Assembly (NCBI RefSeq): GCF_009831765.1
Contig: NZ_WSSB01000006.1
Span: 62,001-126,000, forward strand
Direction of reading: 5' to 3'
DNA: 64,000 nucleotides
Origin: Craterilacuibacter sinensis
GTDB lineage: Bacteria; Pseudomonadota; Gammaproteobacteria; Burkholderiales; Chromobacteriaceae
Made by a program: the position numbers and the translations under genes. Under the pieces are notes generated by a model that was given only the letters and a program-made list of their open reading frames with translations, ran no database searches and was not told the origin of the DNA. Of this stretch, positions 17,822 through 28,386 are shown one piece after another; the stretch's first letter is position 1; each line of letters starts with the position of its first letter.

Positions 17822-18634
17822 ATGAAGCAAACAAGAAGAAGTGTTCTGGCAACCTTGTTGATGGGGTCGCTGTTTCTGGTAGGTTGTGGTCAGAAACAGG
17901 ATGCTCAAACCCAAGGTGGCGCAAGCGAGCCACAAGCGAGCACCGAAGTGAAAACCTATGTGGTGGGGTCCGATGCGGCGTATGCGCCCTTCGAGTTCCA
18001 GAACGATAAGGGTGAGGTGGTCGGTTTTGATATGGATGTGCTGAATGCGGTTGCTGAAAAAGGCGGATTCAAGGTTAAGGTCATCAATACGCCATGGGAG
18101 GGTATTTTTGCCACGCTGGAGCAGGGAGATCGCGACATTATTGTTTCCTCGGTGACGATTACCGATGAGCGCAAGCAGTCGATGGATTTTTCTTCGCCTT
18201 ATTTTGAGGCGCGCCAGTTGATTGCAACCGGCAAGGGCGGGGAAACGATCAAGTCCTTTCAGGATCTGAAGGGCAAGAAGGTTGCCGTGCAGACGGGTAC
18301 GACCGGCGACGAGGTGGTGCAAAACCTGCTGGGTAAGACCAGTGTCGATATCAAGCGCTTCGAGAGTACGCCGCTGGCACTGAAGGAGCTTGAGAACGGT
18401 GGTGTGCAGGCTGTAGTCGGTGACAATGGCGTGGTGCAAAACTATGTGTCCAATAACCCTGCCAGTAATCTGCGCATGGTTGAGGATACCCAGAGCTTCC
18501 AGCCGGAGTTTTACGGTATGGCGGTGAAGAAGGGTAATCAGGCTTTGCTGGATAAGCTGAATGCAGGCATTCAGGCTATCAAGTCTGACGGGACGTACGA
18601 CAAGATTCACGCCAAGTACTTTGGTGCCAAGTAA
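17822..18634 (+). CDS. Amino-acid ABC transporter substrate-binding lipoprotein
   Basis: 270-residue family-3 solute-binding protein. Lipoprotein signal with lipobox LVGC at about 19-22. The mature domain begins near YVVGSDAAYAPFEFQN, has GFDMDVLNAVAEK and the conserved Arg/Asp ligand regions of the polar amino-acid binders (TITDERKQSMDFSSPYFEAR). Basic or polar amino acids are likely ligands. Followed 57 bp later by its permease; no ATPase gene follows. Confidence 0.9.
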   Translation: MKQTRRSVLATLLMGSLFLVGCGQKQDAQTQGGASEPQASTEVKTYVVGSDAAYAPFEFQNDKGEVVGFDMDVLNAVAEKGGFKVKVINTPWEGIFATLEQGDRDIIVSSVTITDERKQSMDFSSPYFEARQLIATGKGGETIKSFQDLKGKKVAVQTGTTGDEVVQNLLGKTSVDIKRFESTPLALKELENGGVQAVVGDNGVVQNYVSNNPASNLRMVEDTQSFQPEFYGMAVKKGNQALLDKLNAGIQAIKSDGTYDKIHAKYFGAK

Positions 18635-18691
18635 TTAGGTTTGAGGGCCGGCATGGTGTTTGTGCCGGCCTGTACACTCTCGGAGAAGAGT

Positions 18692-19435
18692 ATGGAAATG
18701 CGTTGGGGCATGATTGTTGAGTACGCACCGCTGTTTATCGACGGCGCTGTGATGACTCTGGTTATCACCTTGATTGCGGTGGTATTTGGTAGCCTGATCG
18801 GCTTGTTTATGGGGATGGCGCGTCTGGCATCGGCGCCGCACGGTTTTGCCCGGTTTTTCCTTGAGTACTTTGTCAAATGGCCGGCCACGGCTTATGTGAC
18901 CTTTTTCCGTGGCACACCCTTGTTTGTCCAGATCCTGCTGGCACATTTCGCTTTAATGCCGGCCTTGATCCATCCGGTTGATGGTCTGCTGATTGATGGA
19001 GATCTGGCGCGCGAAATCCGTCAGAACTACGGGGCTTTCATTTCCGGTTTGCTGGCACTGACGCTGAACGCGGGTGCGTACATTACCGAGATTTTCCGTG
19101 CAGGTATCCAGTCCATAGACAAGGGGCAGGTCGAGGCTGCGCGTTCGCTTGGGCTGACTTATGGTCAGGCTATGCGCTTTGTGGTCGTGCCGCAGGCGTT
19201 TCGCCGTATGTTGCCGCCTTTGGGGAATGAGGCGATCATGCTGCTTAAGGATTCGTCGCTGGTGTCTGCCATTGGTCTGGCCGAACTGGCTTTTGCTGCG
19301 CGTACGGTAGCGGGCGTGTACTCGCGCTATTGGGAGCCGTACCTGACCATCTCGTTTATGTATCTGGCGCTGACCATGTTGATGGCCTGGGGCTTGTCCC
19401 GGCTGGAAAAACACTATCAGCTCGCCTCGCGCTGA
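18692..19435 (+). CDS. Amino-acid ABC transporter permease
   Basis: 247-residue permease of the HisMQ/GlnP type. Several membrane segments; the TYVTFFRGTPLFVQI N-terminal motif and the cytoplasmic EAA loop (EAARSLGLTYGQAMRFVVVP) that docks the ATPase are present. ATG 18692 follows a GGAGAAG SD; an upstream in-frame ATG at 18641 lacks one. The next gene is gyrA, so the ATPase must be supplied from elsewhere. Confidence 0.9.
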   Translation: MEMRWGMIVEYAPLFIDGAVMTLVITLIAVVFGSLIGLFMGMARLASAPHGFARFFLEYFVKWPATAYVTFFRGTPLFVQILLAHFALMPALIHPVDGLLIDGDLAREIRQNYGAFISGLLALTLNAGAYITEIFRAGIQSIDKGQVEAARSLGLTYGQAMRFVVVPQAFRRMLPPLGNEAIMLLKDSSLVSAIGLAELAFAARTVAGVYSRYWEPYLTISFMYLALTMLMAWGLSRLEKHYQLASR

Positions 19436-19565
19436 GCCAACTGCGTCATTGTTGCACCCGGGCCGGCCTTGCGCTGGCCTTTTGCTTGGCTGCGGCATGC
19501 GTCAGGGGCGTTGCCATGGTAGAATGACCCTCTATTGCCATCAAAAGAAGACAGTGCGCTAACCC

Positions 19566-22193
19566 ATGACAGATCAGCTTTTCGCCAAGGAAACGATCCC
19601 GGTCAGCCTGGAAGAAGAAATGCGTCGCTCCTATCTCGATTACGCCATGAGCGTGATCGTGGGGCGCGCGCTTCCGGATGTCCGTGACGGCCTCAAGCCG
19701 GTGCACCGCCGGGTGCTTTTTGCCATGCACGAGCTTTCCAACGACTGGAACCGTGCCTACAAAAAGTCCGCCCGTATTGTCGGCGACGTGATCGGTAAAT
19801 ATCACCCGCACGGTGACACCGCCGTATACGACACCATCGTCCGTATGGCGCAGGATTTTTCGCTGCGCTATCCCTTGGTCGATGGTCAGGGCAACTTCGG
19901 TTCGGTCGACGGCGATAACGCTGCGGCCATGCGATATACCGAAATCCGTATGGCGCGCATCGCGCATGAACTCTTGTCCGATCTCGAAAAAGAAACCGTC
20001 GATTTCGGCCCCAACTACGACGGCTCGGAACACGAGCCGCTGGTCATGCCGGCCAAGATCCCCAACCTGCTGATTAACGGCAGTTCGGGGATCGCGGTCG
20101 GCATGGCGACTAATATCCCGCCGCATAACCTGAATGAAGTCATTGATGGCTGCCTGGCTTTGCTTGGCAATGCCGAGATCACCATCGACGAGCTGATCGA
20201 CATCATTCCTGCGCCGGACTTTCCGACGGCCGGCATTATCTATGGTGTGGCCGGCGTCAAGGAAGGCTACCGCACCGGTCGCGGCCGCGTGATTATGCGT
20301 GCCCGCGCGCACTTCGAAGACATCGGCAAGGGCGACCGTCAGGCGATTATCGTCGACGAGCTGCCGTACCAGGTCAACAAGGCGCGCCTGCTGGAGCGTA
20401 TCAGCGAGCTGGTGCGTGAAAAGCTGATCGAAGGCATTTCTGATCTGCGTGACGAGTCGGACAAATCCGGCATGCGCATGGTGATCGAGCTCAAGCGTGG
20501 CGAAATGCCCGAGGTGGTGCTCAATCAGCTGTACAAGCTGACCCAGCTGCAAGATAGCTTCGGGATGAATATGGTGGCGCTGGTCGATGGCCAGCCGCGC
20601 CTGTTGAACCTCAAGCAGATGCTGGACGAGTTCCTGCGCCATCGCCGTGAAGTGATCACCCGCCGTACCATTTTCGAGCTGAAAAAAGCGCGTGACCGGG
20701 GTCATATTCTCGAAGGCCTGGCCGTTGCCCTGTCCAATGTCGATGAAATCATTGCGCTGATCAAGGCCTCGGAAGCGCCGCCTCTGGCGAAAGCCGGGCT
20801 GATGGCTCGTCCATGGCGCTCGTCGCTGGTCGAGGACATGCTGTCGCGTGTCGATCAGACTATGGCGCGTCCGGAAACCTTGTCGCCGGAATACGGCTTG
20901 AAAGACGATGGCTACCATCTGTCCGATATCCAGGCACAGGCCATTCTGGAGCTGCGTTTGCAGCGTCTGACCGGGCTTGAGCAGGACAAGATCGTTGGCG
21001 AATATCGCGAAATCATGGACGTGATTCTGGATCTGATCGATATTCTGGCGCACCCAGAGCGGGTGAACCAGATTATTGCCGACGAGATGAATGCGATCAA
21101 AACCCAGTTTGGCGATGCGCGCCGCTCCGAGATCGAGCCTTTCGGCGCCGATATCAATATCGAAGACCTGATCACGCCGCAGGATATGGTGGTCACGATT
21201 TCGCACACCGGTTATATCAAGGCACAGCCGGTCGGTGATTACCAGAGTCAGCGTCGCGGTGGCCGCGGCAAGCTGGCAGCAGCCACCAAGGATGCCGACT
21301 TCGTCGAAACCCTGTTTGTTGCCAATACCCACGACTTCCTGTTGTGCTACTCCAGTCTGGGGCGCTGTTACTGGATCAAGGTCTACAACGTACCGCAGGG
21401 CGGGCGTACCAGTCGCGGCAAGCCTATGGTCAACGTATTGGCGCTGGCCGAGGGCGAGCGCATCAATGCGGTGCTGCCGGTGAAAGAGTTCCGCGAAGAC
21501 CAGTATGTCTTTATGGCGACCGGCAACGGTACCGTGAAGAAGACACCGCTGACCGATTTCTCCCGTCCGCGGACTTCCGGCATCATTGCGGTGAATCTGG
21601 ACGAAGGCGACAAGCTGATCGGTGTGGCGCTGACTGGCGGTGACGACGAGGTGATGTTGTTCTCCGACGCCGGCAAATCGGTGCGCTTTAACGAAAATGC
21701 CGTACGCGCCATGGGGCGTAATGCGACCGGTGTACGCGGCATGGCCTTGCAGGATGGCCAGCAGGTTATTTCGCTGCTGGTGACCACGGCTGAAGAGCAG
21801 CAGGTGCTGACCGCCACCGAAAACGGTTACGGCAAGCGTACGCCGGTCGGCGATTACCGCCTGACCAGCCGCGGCACGCAAGGCGTGATCGCCATCGATA
21901 CCGGTGAGCGTAACGGCAAGCTGGTGGCTGCGACACTGGTGGAAGAGTCTGACGACGTGATGCTGATCACCACCGGCGGTGTGCTGATTCGTACCAAAGT
22001 GTCGCAGGTGCGCGAAACCGGCCGGGCAGCGCAGGGTGTGCGTCTGATCAATCTGGACGAAGGCGAAACGCTGATCGGTCTGGAGAAGGTCGCCGAGGCA
22101 GATGTCGAGGCGGATGCCGAACTGGAAGACAGCGTGGATGCGCCCGACGCTGCAGCGGCTGGCGACAGCACCGAAGAAGGCGCTAACGAATGA
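19566..22193 (+). CDS. gyrA: DNA gyrase subunit A
   Basis: 875-residue breakage-reunion subunit of DNA gyrase. The active-site Tyr is in [11 protein letters not shown] (about residue 124). The quinolone region reads [10 protein letters not shown], with Thr85 at the position of E. coli Ser83 and Asp89 at that of Asp87, a natural non-resistance combination seen in other genera. The C-terminal beta-pinwheel has the GyrA box QRRGGRG, and the tail is acidic. An insertion after the tower (about 400-440, around [15 protein letters not shown]) is typical of betaproteobacteria. Overlaps the next gene by 4 nt. Confidence 0.98.
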   Translation: MTDQLFAKETIPVSLEEEMRRSYLDYAMSVIVGRALPDVRDGLKPVHRRVLFAMHELSNDWNRAYKKSARIVGDVIGKYHPHGDTAVYDTIVRMAQDFSLRYPLVDGQGNFGSVDGDNAAAMRYTEIRMARIAHELLSDLEKETVDFGPNYDGSEHEPLVMPAKIPNLLINGSSGIAVGMATNIPPHNLNEVIDGCLALLGNAEITIDELIDIIPAPDFPTAGIIYGVAGVKEGYRTGRGRVIMRARAHFEDIGKGDRQAIIVDELPYQVNKARLLERISELVREKLIEGISDLRDESDKSGMRMVIELKRGEMPEVVLNQLYKLTQLQDSFGMNMVALVDGQPRLLNLKQMLDEFLRHRREVITRRTIFELKKARDRGHILEGLAVALSNVDEIIALIKASEAPPLAKAGLMARPWRSSLVEDMLSRVDQTMARPETLSPEYGLKDDGYHLSDIQAQAILELRLQRLTGLEQDKIVGEYREIMDVILDLIDILAHPERVNQIIADEMNAIKTQFGDARRSEIEPFGADINIEDLITPQDMVVTISHTGYIKAQPVGDYQSQRRGGRGKLAAATKDADFVETLFVANTHDFLLCYSSLGRCYWIKVYNVPQGGRTSRGKPMVNVLALAEGERINAVLPVKEFREDQYVFMATGNGTVKKTPLTDFSRPRTSGIIAVNLDEGDKLIGVALTGGDDEVMLFSDAGKSVRFNENAVRAMGRNATGVRGMALQDGQQVISLLVTTAEEQQVLTATENGYGKRTPVGDYRLTSRGTQGVIAIDTGERNGKLVAATLVEESDDVMLITTGGVLIRTKVSQVRETGRAAQGVRLINLDEGETLIGLEKVAEADVEADAELEDSVDAPDAAAAGDSTEEGANE

Positions 22194-22660
22194 GTATCGG
22201 CCCCGTCAATCCGCAAGTACTGGAGACGATGGGGCAACTCTTCGTGTCCTTGCCGCATTGCCAGACACTGGGCATGGAGTGGGTGGGTGTCGAAGGGCGC
22301 AAACCCACACTCAGGATAAACTGGCGTGAAGATCTGGTCGGTAATCCGGCCAGTGGCGTGATCCACGGCGGGGTGATTACCTCGCTGGTGGACACCACTA
22401 GCGCCATGGCCGTGACGGCCAATCTGTCTGACTATGAAACCATCGCCACGCTGGATCTGCGTATCGACTATCTGACGGCTGCCAAACCTGGGCAGCCTAT
22501 TTTTTGTTCGGCCGAGTGTTACCGTCTGGCCGGACAGATCGCCTTTACCCGCGCCATCTGTTATCAGGACAGTATCGATCTGCCTATCGCGCACGGCGTG
22601 GCGACTTTTATGCGAGGCTCCAGCCGGGTGCCGATGGTGGACGAGGGGGGTAAATCATGA
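22190..22660 (+). CDS. PaaI-type hotdog thioesterase, first of two
   Basis: 156-residue hotdog-fold acyl-CoA thioesterase. The [16 protein letters not shown] segment is the PaaI active-site helix (HGG...D/E), with RIDYL in the following strand. Starts inside the gyrA stop (ATGA) and itself overlaps the next thioesterase by 4 nt, forming a coupled gyrA-thioesterase-thioesterase-serC run. Substrate unknown. Confidence 0.85.
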   Translation: MSIGPVNPQVLETMGQLFVSLPHCQTLGMEWVGVEGRKPTLRINWREDLVGNPASGVIHGGVITSLVDTTSAMAVTANLSDYETIATLDLRIDYLTAAKPGQPIFCSAECYRLAGQIAFTRAICYQDSIDLPIAHGVATFMRGSSRVPMVDEGGKS

Positions 22661-23100
22661 GCGCGTTTATGCAGCGTTTTGCTGCTTTGCGTGATGCCGG
22701 CGATTGCGTTGGTGTGATTGATGCCATTCCCTATGCCCGGCTGATGGGGGTTGAATTCAGCGAGTCCGGCGAAGATGGCTTGCTGTTTTCCTTGCCTTTT
22801 CATGAGCGCAATATCGGTAACACCATGTTGCCGGCCTTGCATGGCGGCTTGATTGGCGGCTTTCTGGAAAATGCGGCGTTGATCCATCTGATGTGGAATC
22901 GGGACTCGCTGGAGGCGCCGAAAATCGTCGACTTTTCGCTGGACTATCTGCGCTCGGGGCGGGCGCAGACACTGTATGCCAGTTGTGAAATTACCAAGCA
23001 GGGCAAACGGGTTGCCCATGTACTGATTGAAGCCTGGCAGGAAGACCGGGCCCAACCTGTGGCCGTTGCGCGCGCGCACTTCTTGCTCGCGACCGGCTAA
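22657..23100 (+). CDS. PaaI-type hotdog thioesterase, second of two
   Basis: 147-residue hotdog protein with LHGGLIGGFLENAALIHL, in which the family Asp/Glu is Glu, and DFSLDYLRSG. Only distantly similar to its neighbour, so the pair is probably an old duplication or a heteromeric enzyme rather than a recent copy. ATGA overlap with the preceding gene, 25 nt before serC. Confidence 0.85.
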   Translation: MSAFMQRFAALRDAGDCVGVIDAIPYARLMGVEFSESGEDGLLFSLPFHERNIGNTMLPALHGGLIGGFLENAALIHLMWNRDSLEAPKIVDFSLDYLRSGRAQTLYASCEITKQGKRVAHVLIEAWQEDRAQPVAVARAHFLLATG

Positions 23101-23125
23101 ACCGACAAGACAAAGGAAGCGGTTC

Positions 23126-24211
23126 ATGACGAAGCTGTTCAACTTTTCTGCAGGTCCTGCGGTGCTGCCGCATGCGGTACTGGCCGAGGCGCAGGCCGAT
23201 ATGCTGGACTGGCATGGTTCGGGCATGTCGGTGATGGAAATGAGCCATCGCGGACGCGAATTCATGGAAATCATCCATGATGCCGAGCAGGATCTCAGGC
23301 AGTTGATGGCGGTACCGGCAGGTTATAAGGTGCTGTTTTTACAAGGCGGTGCCTCGCAGCAGTTTGCCATGGTGCCGATGAATCTGCTGGCTGGTAAAAC
23401 CTCGGCCGATTACGTGAATACCGGGCACTGGTCCAAGCTGGCAATCAAGGAAGCCTCACGTTTTGGCAAGGTTAATGTGGTGGCCAGCGCCGAAGATCGC
23501 GGTTTTAGTTATGTGCCGGATCAAGGCGTCTGGCAGTGCGACCCCGAGGCGGCTTACCTGCATTACACCTCGAACGAGACCATCGGTGGCGTGCAATTCC
23601 CCTTTGTGCCGGATGCTGGCAAGGTGCCGCTGGTGTGTGATATGTCCAGCGATTTCCTGTCGCGCGAGATTGATGTGGCCAAATTCGGCCTGATCTATGC
23701 CGGTGCGCAAAAGAACATCGGCCCGTCCGGCCTGGTGGTAGTCATCGTGCGCGAAGACCTGCTGGGGCAGGCGATGCCGGGTACGCCGACCATGCTTGAC
23801 TATCAGGTGCACGCCAACGCCGACTCGATGTACAACACACCGCCGACTTATCCTATCTATATCGCGGGTCTGGTATTCAAGTGGCTGAAAGAGCAGGGCG
23901 GAGTAAAGGGCATGGCGGCGCACAATGGCGAGAAGGCCGGGCTTTTGTATCACGCAATCACGTCCAGTAACGGTTTTTATTCGACCCATGTGGCCGAGGC
24001 CGACCGCTCGCAGATGAATGTGGTGTTCCGCCTGAAAGACGAGGCTCTGGACGAGGTGTTTGTTGCCGAGGCCAAAAAACGTGGTCTGGTGCAGCTTAAA
24101 GGTCACCGCGTGGTGGGTGGGATGCGCGCCTCCATCTATAACGCCATGCCTATCGAAGGCGTGAAGGCACTGGTTGGCTTTATGGGTGAATTCGCGCATC
24201 AGCATGGTTGA
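23126..24211 (+). CDS. serC: Phosphoserine aminotransferase
   Basis: 361-residue PLP enzyme converting 3-phosphohydroxypyruvate to phosphoserine; it also acts in pyridoxal phosphate synthesis. Start MTKLFNFSAGPAVLP at 23126 with an AAAGGAAG SD. The PLP-binding Lys lies in YAGAQKNIGPSG, and GGASQQFAMVPMN binds the cofactor phosphate. C-terminal RASIYNAMP is conserved. Last gene of the gyrA-serC run, followed by a terminator. Confidence 0.97.
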   Translation: MTKLFNFSAGPAVLPHAVLAEAQADMLDWHGSGMSVMEMSHRGREFMEIIHDAEQDLRQLMAVPAGYKVLFLQGGASQQFAMVPMNLLAGKTSADYVNTGHWSKLAIKEASRFGKVNVVASAEDRGFSYVPDQGVWQCDPEAAYLHYTSNETIGGVQFPFVPDAGKVPLVCDMSSDFLSREIDVAKFGLIYAGAQKNIGPSGLVVVIVREDLLGQAMPGTPTMLDYQVHANADSMYNTPPTYPIYIAGLVFKWLKEQGGVKGMAAHNGEKAGLLYHAITSSNGFYSTHVAEADRSQMNVVFRLKDEALDEVFVAEAKKRGLVQLKGHRVVGGMRASIYNAMPIEGVKALVGFMGEFAHQHG

Positions 24212-24281
24212 AATGCGCTGCACTTGTACCGGCGGGACGTCGTAGCTTTTTGTGCCGGCGCTGTACTGACTGCTTTGCACT

Positions 24282-24316
24282 AACCCGCCCCGTTTGCGTC
24301 AGCAGGGCGGGTTTTT
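24282..24316 (+). terminator. Intrinsic terminator after serC
   Basis: AACCCGCCC (24282-24290) pairs with GGGCGGGTT (24305-24313), followed by a T-run. Confidence 0.9.
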
Positions 24317-24376
24317 TAATGCGCAAGGCGCTGGTGGGGCTTGGGTTGCAGGGCCACGGCCTTTGGGCTGTAAGCC

Positions 24377-25228
24377 TTAACTCGCTTTGTGCCTTCCTGC
24401 CCAAATGTAAACAAGGATGCCGATCGCTATCATCGGCAGGCTCAGCCACTGCCCCATGCTGATAGCGTAGGATTGGCCGAATATGCCGGCGTCCGGCGTG
24501 CGGAAAAATTCGGCACAGAAGCGGAATGCGCCGTAGCCCATCAGAAAGACGGCCGAGACGCGGCCGCTGGCGCGCGGCTTGGCGGAGTAGAACCAGAGAA
24601 TAACAAACAGTGCGATGCCTTCCAGTGCAAACTGGTAAAGCTGCGACATATGGCGTGGCAGGCCACCCAGAGTCAGGTAGGTCTGCAATAGCTCCGGGTG
24701 TTGTTGAACCCAGTGCATGTCATCAATTCGTGCCTGCGGAAATACCATCGCCCATGGCGCATCAGCGCGGGTCACGCGTCCCCACAGTTCGCCATTGATA
24801 AAATTGCCTACACGTCCGGCCGCGAGGCCAAGAGGTACCAGTGGTGCGATAAAGTCGGTGATCTGCCAGAAAGTCTGGCCATGGCGGCGGGCGAACAGCC
24901 ACATGGCAAACAGCACGCCTAGAAAGCCACCGTGAAACGACATGCCGCCTTTCCACACCATCAGGATTTCGGCCGGATGGGCGAGGTAGTAGCCGGGCTG
25001 GTAGAACAGTACTTCACCCAGGCGTCCGCCGATGACGACACCGAGTACGCCGTACATCAGCAGGTCATCCAGTAGTTTGGGCGTCATGAAGCTGTGGCCG
25101 GCTTTGATGCGGACATTGCCCAGCCAGATAAAACACATGAACCCCACTAGGTACATTAAACCGTACCAGTGGATGGCGAGTGGCCCCAGGTGGATAGCCA
25201 CCGGGTCGAATTGCGGATGAATGAGCAT
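24377..25228 (-). CDS. lgt: Prolipoprotein diacylglyceryl transferase
   Basis: 283-residue inner-membrane enzyme that transfers diacylglycerol from phosphatidylglycerol to the lipobox Cys. About seven membrane segments. Signature [14 protein letters not shown] with the essential Arg/Asn, plus the upstream HGGFLG with its His. The first residues ([20 protein letters not shown]) are typical. Convergent with serC, divergent from ilvD. It serves the lipoproteins of this window, including the element's own. Confidence 0.97.
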   Translation of the reverse strand: MLIHPQFDPVAIHLGPLAIHWYGLMYLVGFMCFIWLGNVRIKAGHSFMTPKLLDDLLMYGVLGVVIGGRLGEVLFYQPGYYLAHPAEILMVWKGGMSFHGGFLGVLFAMWLFARRHGQTFWQITDFIAPLVPLGLAAGRVGNFINGELWGRVTRADAPWAMVFPQARIDDMHWVQQHPELLQTYLTLGGLPRHMSQLYQFALEGIALFVILWFYSAKPRASGRVSAVFLMGYGAFRFCAEFFRTPDAGIFGQSYAISMGQWLSLPMIAIGILVYIWAGRHKAS

Positions 25229-25404
25229 TTGTCAGGTGGTGTGCGAATGGGGTAAAAGGAGAGTGACGAAATTATACGTAAAAGTGTTCCCCCGTGCCTC
25301 GCTTCCTACCCCGGAGTGGGCGCGATGCCTCAACGCAAGGTGGTGCCGGTGCACAATGCCGGCCGGAGGAATACCGGACTCAGATCGAACCTCAAGGAAA
25401 AAGC

Positions 25405-27261
25405 ATGCCGCAATACCGTTCACGCACTACCACGGCTGGCCGCAATATGGCCGGCGCCCGCGCCTTGTGGCGCGCTACAGGGATGAAGGATGATGACTTC
25501 GAAAAGCCCATCATCGCTATCGCCAACTCGTTCACCCAGTTTGTGCCGGGTCATGTGCATCTGCACAATATGGGCCAACTGGTGGCGCGTGAAATAGAAC
25601 GCGCCGGCGGTGTGGCTAAAGAATTCAATACCATCGCCGTGGATGACGGCATTGCCATGGGCCATAGCGGCATGCTGTATAGCCTGCCTTCGCGCGAGCT
25701 GATTGCCGACTCGGTCGAATATATGGTGAATGCGCACTGTGCCGATGCGCTGGTGTGTATCTCCAACTGCGACAAGATCACCCCGGGCATGTTGATGGCG
25801 GCCATGCGGCTGAATATTCCGGTGGTGTTTGTATCCGGCGGGCCGATGGAAGCGGGCAAGGTGCAGTGGGGCAATGATATCCGTAAGCTGGATCTGGTGG
25901 ACGCCATGGTCGAGGCAGCCGACAGCCGCATCTCGGACGAGGATGTGGCCAAGGTTGAACGCTCTGCCTGCCCGACCTGTGGTTCGTGCTCGGGCATGTT
26001 TACCGCCAATTCGATGAATTGCCTGACCGAGGCACTGGGTCTGTCCTTGCCGGGTAACGGCTCGATGCTGGCCACGCATGCCGACCGTAAGGAGTTGTTC
26101 CTCAAGGCGGGGCGCACCATCGTTGATCTGGCTCGCCGTTATTATGAAGGCGACGATGTCTCGGTTTTGCCGCGTAGCATAGGTTCCAAGCAGGCGTTCG
26201 AGAATGCAATGGCGCTGGATGTCGCCATGGGCGGCTCGACCAATACCGTGTTGCACTTGCTGGCGGCAGCCAGTGAAGCCGAGGTCGATTTCAAAATGGC
26301 CGATATCGACCGCATTTCGCGTTCGGTGCCGTGTCTGGCCAAAGTGGCGCCGGCAACACAAAAATATCATATGGAGGACGTGCACCGCGCCGGTGGGGTG
26401 ATGGCCATTCTGGCCGAGCTGGATCGTGCCGGCATCCTGCATCGCGACCTGCCGACCGTGCACAGCCCGAGCATGGGCGATGCGCTGGCTGCTTGGGATA
26501 TCTGCGTTAATAGCCCGGACAGCGAGGCGCACCGTTTCTATCGTGCGGCGCCTGGTGGCGTGCCGACCACCATCGCTTTTTCGCAAAGCATGCGTTACCC
26601 CGAGCTGGATCTGAATCGTGCGGATGGCTGTATCCGCGATAAAGCTCATGCTTACTCACAGGATGGGGGGCTGGCGGTGCTGTACGGCAATATTGCCGAG
26701 CGCGGCTGCATCGTGAAAACGGCAGGGGTGGATGACTCCATACTCAAGTTCACCGGCCGTGCGCGCCTGTTCGAGAGTCAGGATGATGCCGTGGCAGCGA
26801 TTCTGGCCGACCGCATCGTCGAGGGCGATGTGGTGGTGATTCGCTATGAAGGCCCTAAGGGCGGGCCGGGCATGCAGGAAATGCTGTATCCGACCTCTTA
26901 CCTTAAGTCTAAAGGGCTGGGAAAGGCGTGCGCACTGCTGACTGATGGCCGTTTCTCCGGCGGAACCTCGGGGCTGTCTATCGGTCATGTGTCGCCCGAG
27001 GCGGCCGAAGGTGGTGCAATCGGGCTGGTGGAGGAAGGCGACACCATTCTGATCGATATTCCGGCGCGCAGCATTGTCCTGCAAGTGACGGATGAAGAAA
27101 TGGCGCAGCGTCGTAGTAAGATGGAAGCGCGTGGGGTGGCAGCATGGAAGCCATTGGATCGTAACCGCGTGGTCAGTCCGGCATTGCGTGCTTATGCCGC
27201 GATGACGACCAGTGCCGACACCGGTGCGGTACGTGATGTTTCTCAGGTTGAACGGCGCTGA
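25405..27261 (+). CDS. ilvD: Dihydroxy-acid dehydratase
   Basis: 618-residue Fe-S dehydratase of branched-chain amino-acid synthesis. Start MPQYRSRTT at 25405 after an AAGGA SD. Cluster Cys motifs [10 protein letters not shown] and [17 protein letters not shown] are present, together with the C-terminal GRFSGGTSG active-site Ser region. Four clustered Cys and the 618 length indicate the [4Fe-4S] type of E. coli IlvD. Single-gene unit with its own terminator. Confidence 0.97.
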   Translation: MPQYRSRTTTAGRNMAGARALWRATGMKDDDFEKPIIAIANSFTQFVPGHVHLHNMGQLVAREIERAGGVAKEFNTIAVDDGIAMGHSGMLYSLPSRELIADSVEYMVNAHCADALVCISNCDKITPGMLMAAMRLNIPVVFVSGGPMEAGKVQWGNDIRKLDLVDAMVEAADSRISDEDVAKVERSACPTCGSCSGMFTANSMNCLTEALGLSLPGNGSMLATHADRKELFLKAGRTIVDLARRYYEGDDVSVLPRSIGSKQAFENAMALDVAMGGSTNTVLHLLAAASEAEVDFKMADIDRISRSVPCLAKVAPATQKYHMEDVHRAGGVMAILAELDRAGILHRDLPTVHSPSMGDALAAWDICVNSPDSEAHRFYRAAPGGVPTTIAFSQSMRYPELDLNRADGCIRDKAHAYSQDGGLAVLYGNIAERGCIVKTAGVDDSILKFTGRARLFESQDDAVAAILADRIVEGDVVVIRYEGPKGGPGMQEMLYPTSYLKSKGLGKACALLTDGRFSGGTSGLSIGHVSPEAAEGGAIGLVEEGDTILIDIPARSIVLQVTDEEMAQRRSKMEARGVAAWKPLDRNRVVSPALRAYAAMTTSADTGAVRDVSQVERR

Positions 27262-27283
27262 GTGGTTTTGGCCTGTCGTTGTG

Positions 27284-27312
27284 AACGGGTCGCCATAGCG
27301 ACCCGTTTTTAT
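27284..27312 (+). terminator. Intrinsic terminator after ilvD
   Basis: AACGGGTCGC/GCGACCCGTT with loop CATA, then T-run; 22 nt after the stop. Confidence 0.9.
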
Positions 27313-27356
27313 TGGTTAAATGGTAAAGGTCGGTTGTGGGTAATACAGGGCAAGAC

Positions 27357-28112
27357 ATGGGGCGGCGGGTTTTTTTGGCGAGTGTGCTCTCGGGGGTGTT
27401 GACTGCTTGCAACGATAGTCAGTCACCGTTTTCTGGCGTGTTTGGCCGGGTTGCGGTACAGCCTTTGCGCGTCGGCATCAACGCCGCTTATGCGCCGTTC
27501 GAGTCGCTCAATGCGCGCGGTGAGCCGGTCGGTTTTGATATCGACTTGATGCGTCTGGTCGCTTCGCATATGGGGCGGGAGTTGGTATTTGTGAATCTGC
27601 CGTGGCGGCGTCTGTTGCAGTCGCTGGCGCAAAGGCGGCTGGATGTGGTGATTTCGGCGGTTGCTGTCACGCCGGCACGGGCGCGCAACTTTCTCTTTAC
27701 CAGACCGTACTACCGTGAGCGTCAGGGTTTGCTGCGCGCTCAGGCGCTGGTTGCGCTGCCGCTGCAGCAAATCCGGCGTATCGGTGTGCTGGAGTACAGT
27801 CGTGCCGATGACCATCTGGCGCGCCTTGGCGTTGAGTCGGGGCAGATCAAGGCTTATCCGGATGCTGTGCTGATGCAGGCGGCTTATCATGCGGGCGAAG
27901 TCAATGCCTTATTTGGTGATGAGCATGTGCTGCGGGTGTTGCATGTCGAAACCACTGATACGCTTAGCTTTGATGCGGCATTCGGTCTGGACGAGTATGC
28001 GATTGTTTTGCCTATGGGGGCAGAGGATTTGCAGGCGCAGTTGAATCAGTCGTTACAGGAACTTGAGCATAGCGGGGCGCTGGCTGCATTGGTGCGTCAG
28101 CTGGATATATGA
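27357..28112 (+). CDS. Orphan amino-acid substrate-binding protein
   Basis: About 251 residues from ATG 27357 (GTG 27336 is an alternative, 7 codons longer). Lipoprotein-like N-terminus MGRRVFLASVLSGVLTAC. The family-3 solute-binding fold begins LRVGINAAYAPFESLN with GFDIDLMRLVASH and AVTPARARNFLFTRPYYRER, parallel to the protein at 17822. No transport genes are adjacent, so it may use another system or act as a sensor component. Shorter C-terminus than its paralogue. Confidence 0.8.
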   Translation: MGRRVFLASVLSGVLTACNDSQSPFSGVFGRVAVQPLRVGINAAYAPFESLNARGEPVGFDIDLMRLVASHMGRELVFVNLPWRRLLQSLAQRRLDVVISAVAVTPARARNFLFTRPYYRERQGLLRAQALVALPLQQIRRIGVLEYSRADDHLARLGVESGQIKAYPDAVLMQAAYHAGEVNALFGDEHVLRVLHVETTDTLSFDAAFGLDEYAIVLPMGAEDLQAQLNQSLQELEHSGALAALVRQLDI

Positions 28113-28289
28113 GGCTGAATGTTCGGAATTGTTGTTTTTTGCTGCTTCCGGGCTTGGGACTGGGCTTTAGTGTGTGGCCGCCGGGCTTGCTATGCGCCGC
28201 TGTAGTGTGCGGCAAGCTGTATGACTGAGATCGGTTTTGGTAGAAACCTTTAAAAATCAGTGACTTGTGTTTTTCCGTAAACGGCAGGC

Positions 28290-28380
28290 AAAAAAATGCG
28301 CGGGATTTTTGAGCCCGCGCCAAGTCTACAAAGGAGAAATAGAGGAGAAACTATCAAGAAGCATCACTGCATCTCAACAA
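28290..28380 (-). ncRNA. Candidate trans-acting sRNA with CU-rich anti-SD stretches
   Basis: Lies in a 450-bp region without a gene. A minus-strand promoter ends about 7 nt upstream and a perfect 7-bp terminator stem (GCGCGGG/CCCGCGC, 9-nt loop, seven T) ends it, giving about 90 nt. Between them lies an unpaired pyrimidine-rich stretch with two copies of a TTTCTCC core (TTTCTCCTCT at 28341-28350 and ATTTCTCCTTTG at 28329-28340), complementary to Shine-Dalgarno sequences. No open frame with an SD. Architecture is that of Hfq-dependent repressor sRNAs. Confidence 0.7.
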
Positions 28381-28386
28381 GCTTGA

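Noticed and set aside
19446-21881. 811-codon minus-strand open frame opposite gyrA
   Set aside because: A shadow of strong codon bias in gyrA; the product is His/Gln/Arg-rich with no domain, and the plus-strand frame is unmistakably GyrA. Other long antisense frames over htpX, dnaB, glyA and ilvD were rejected for the same reason.
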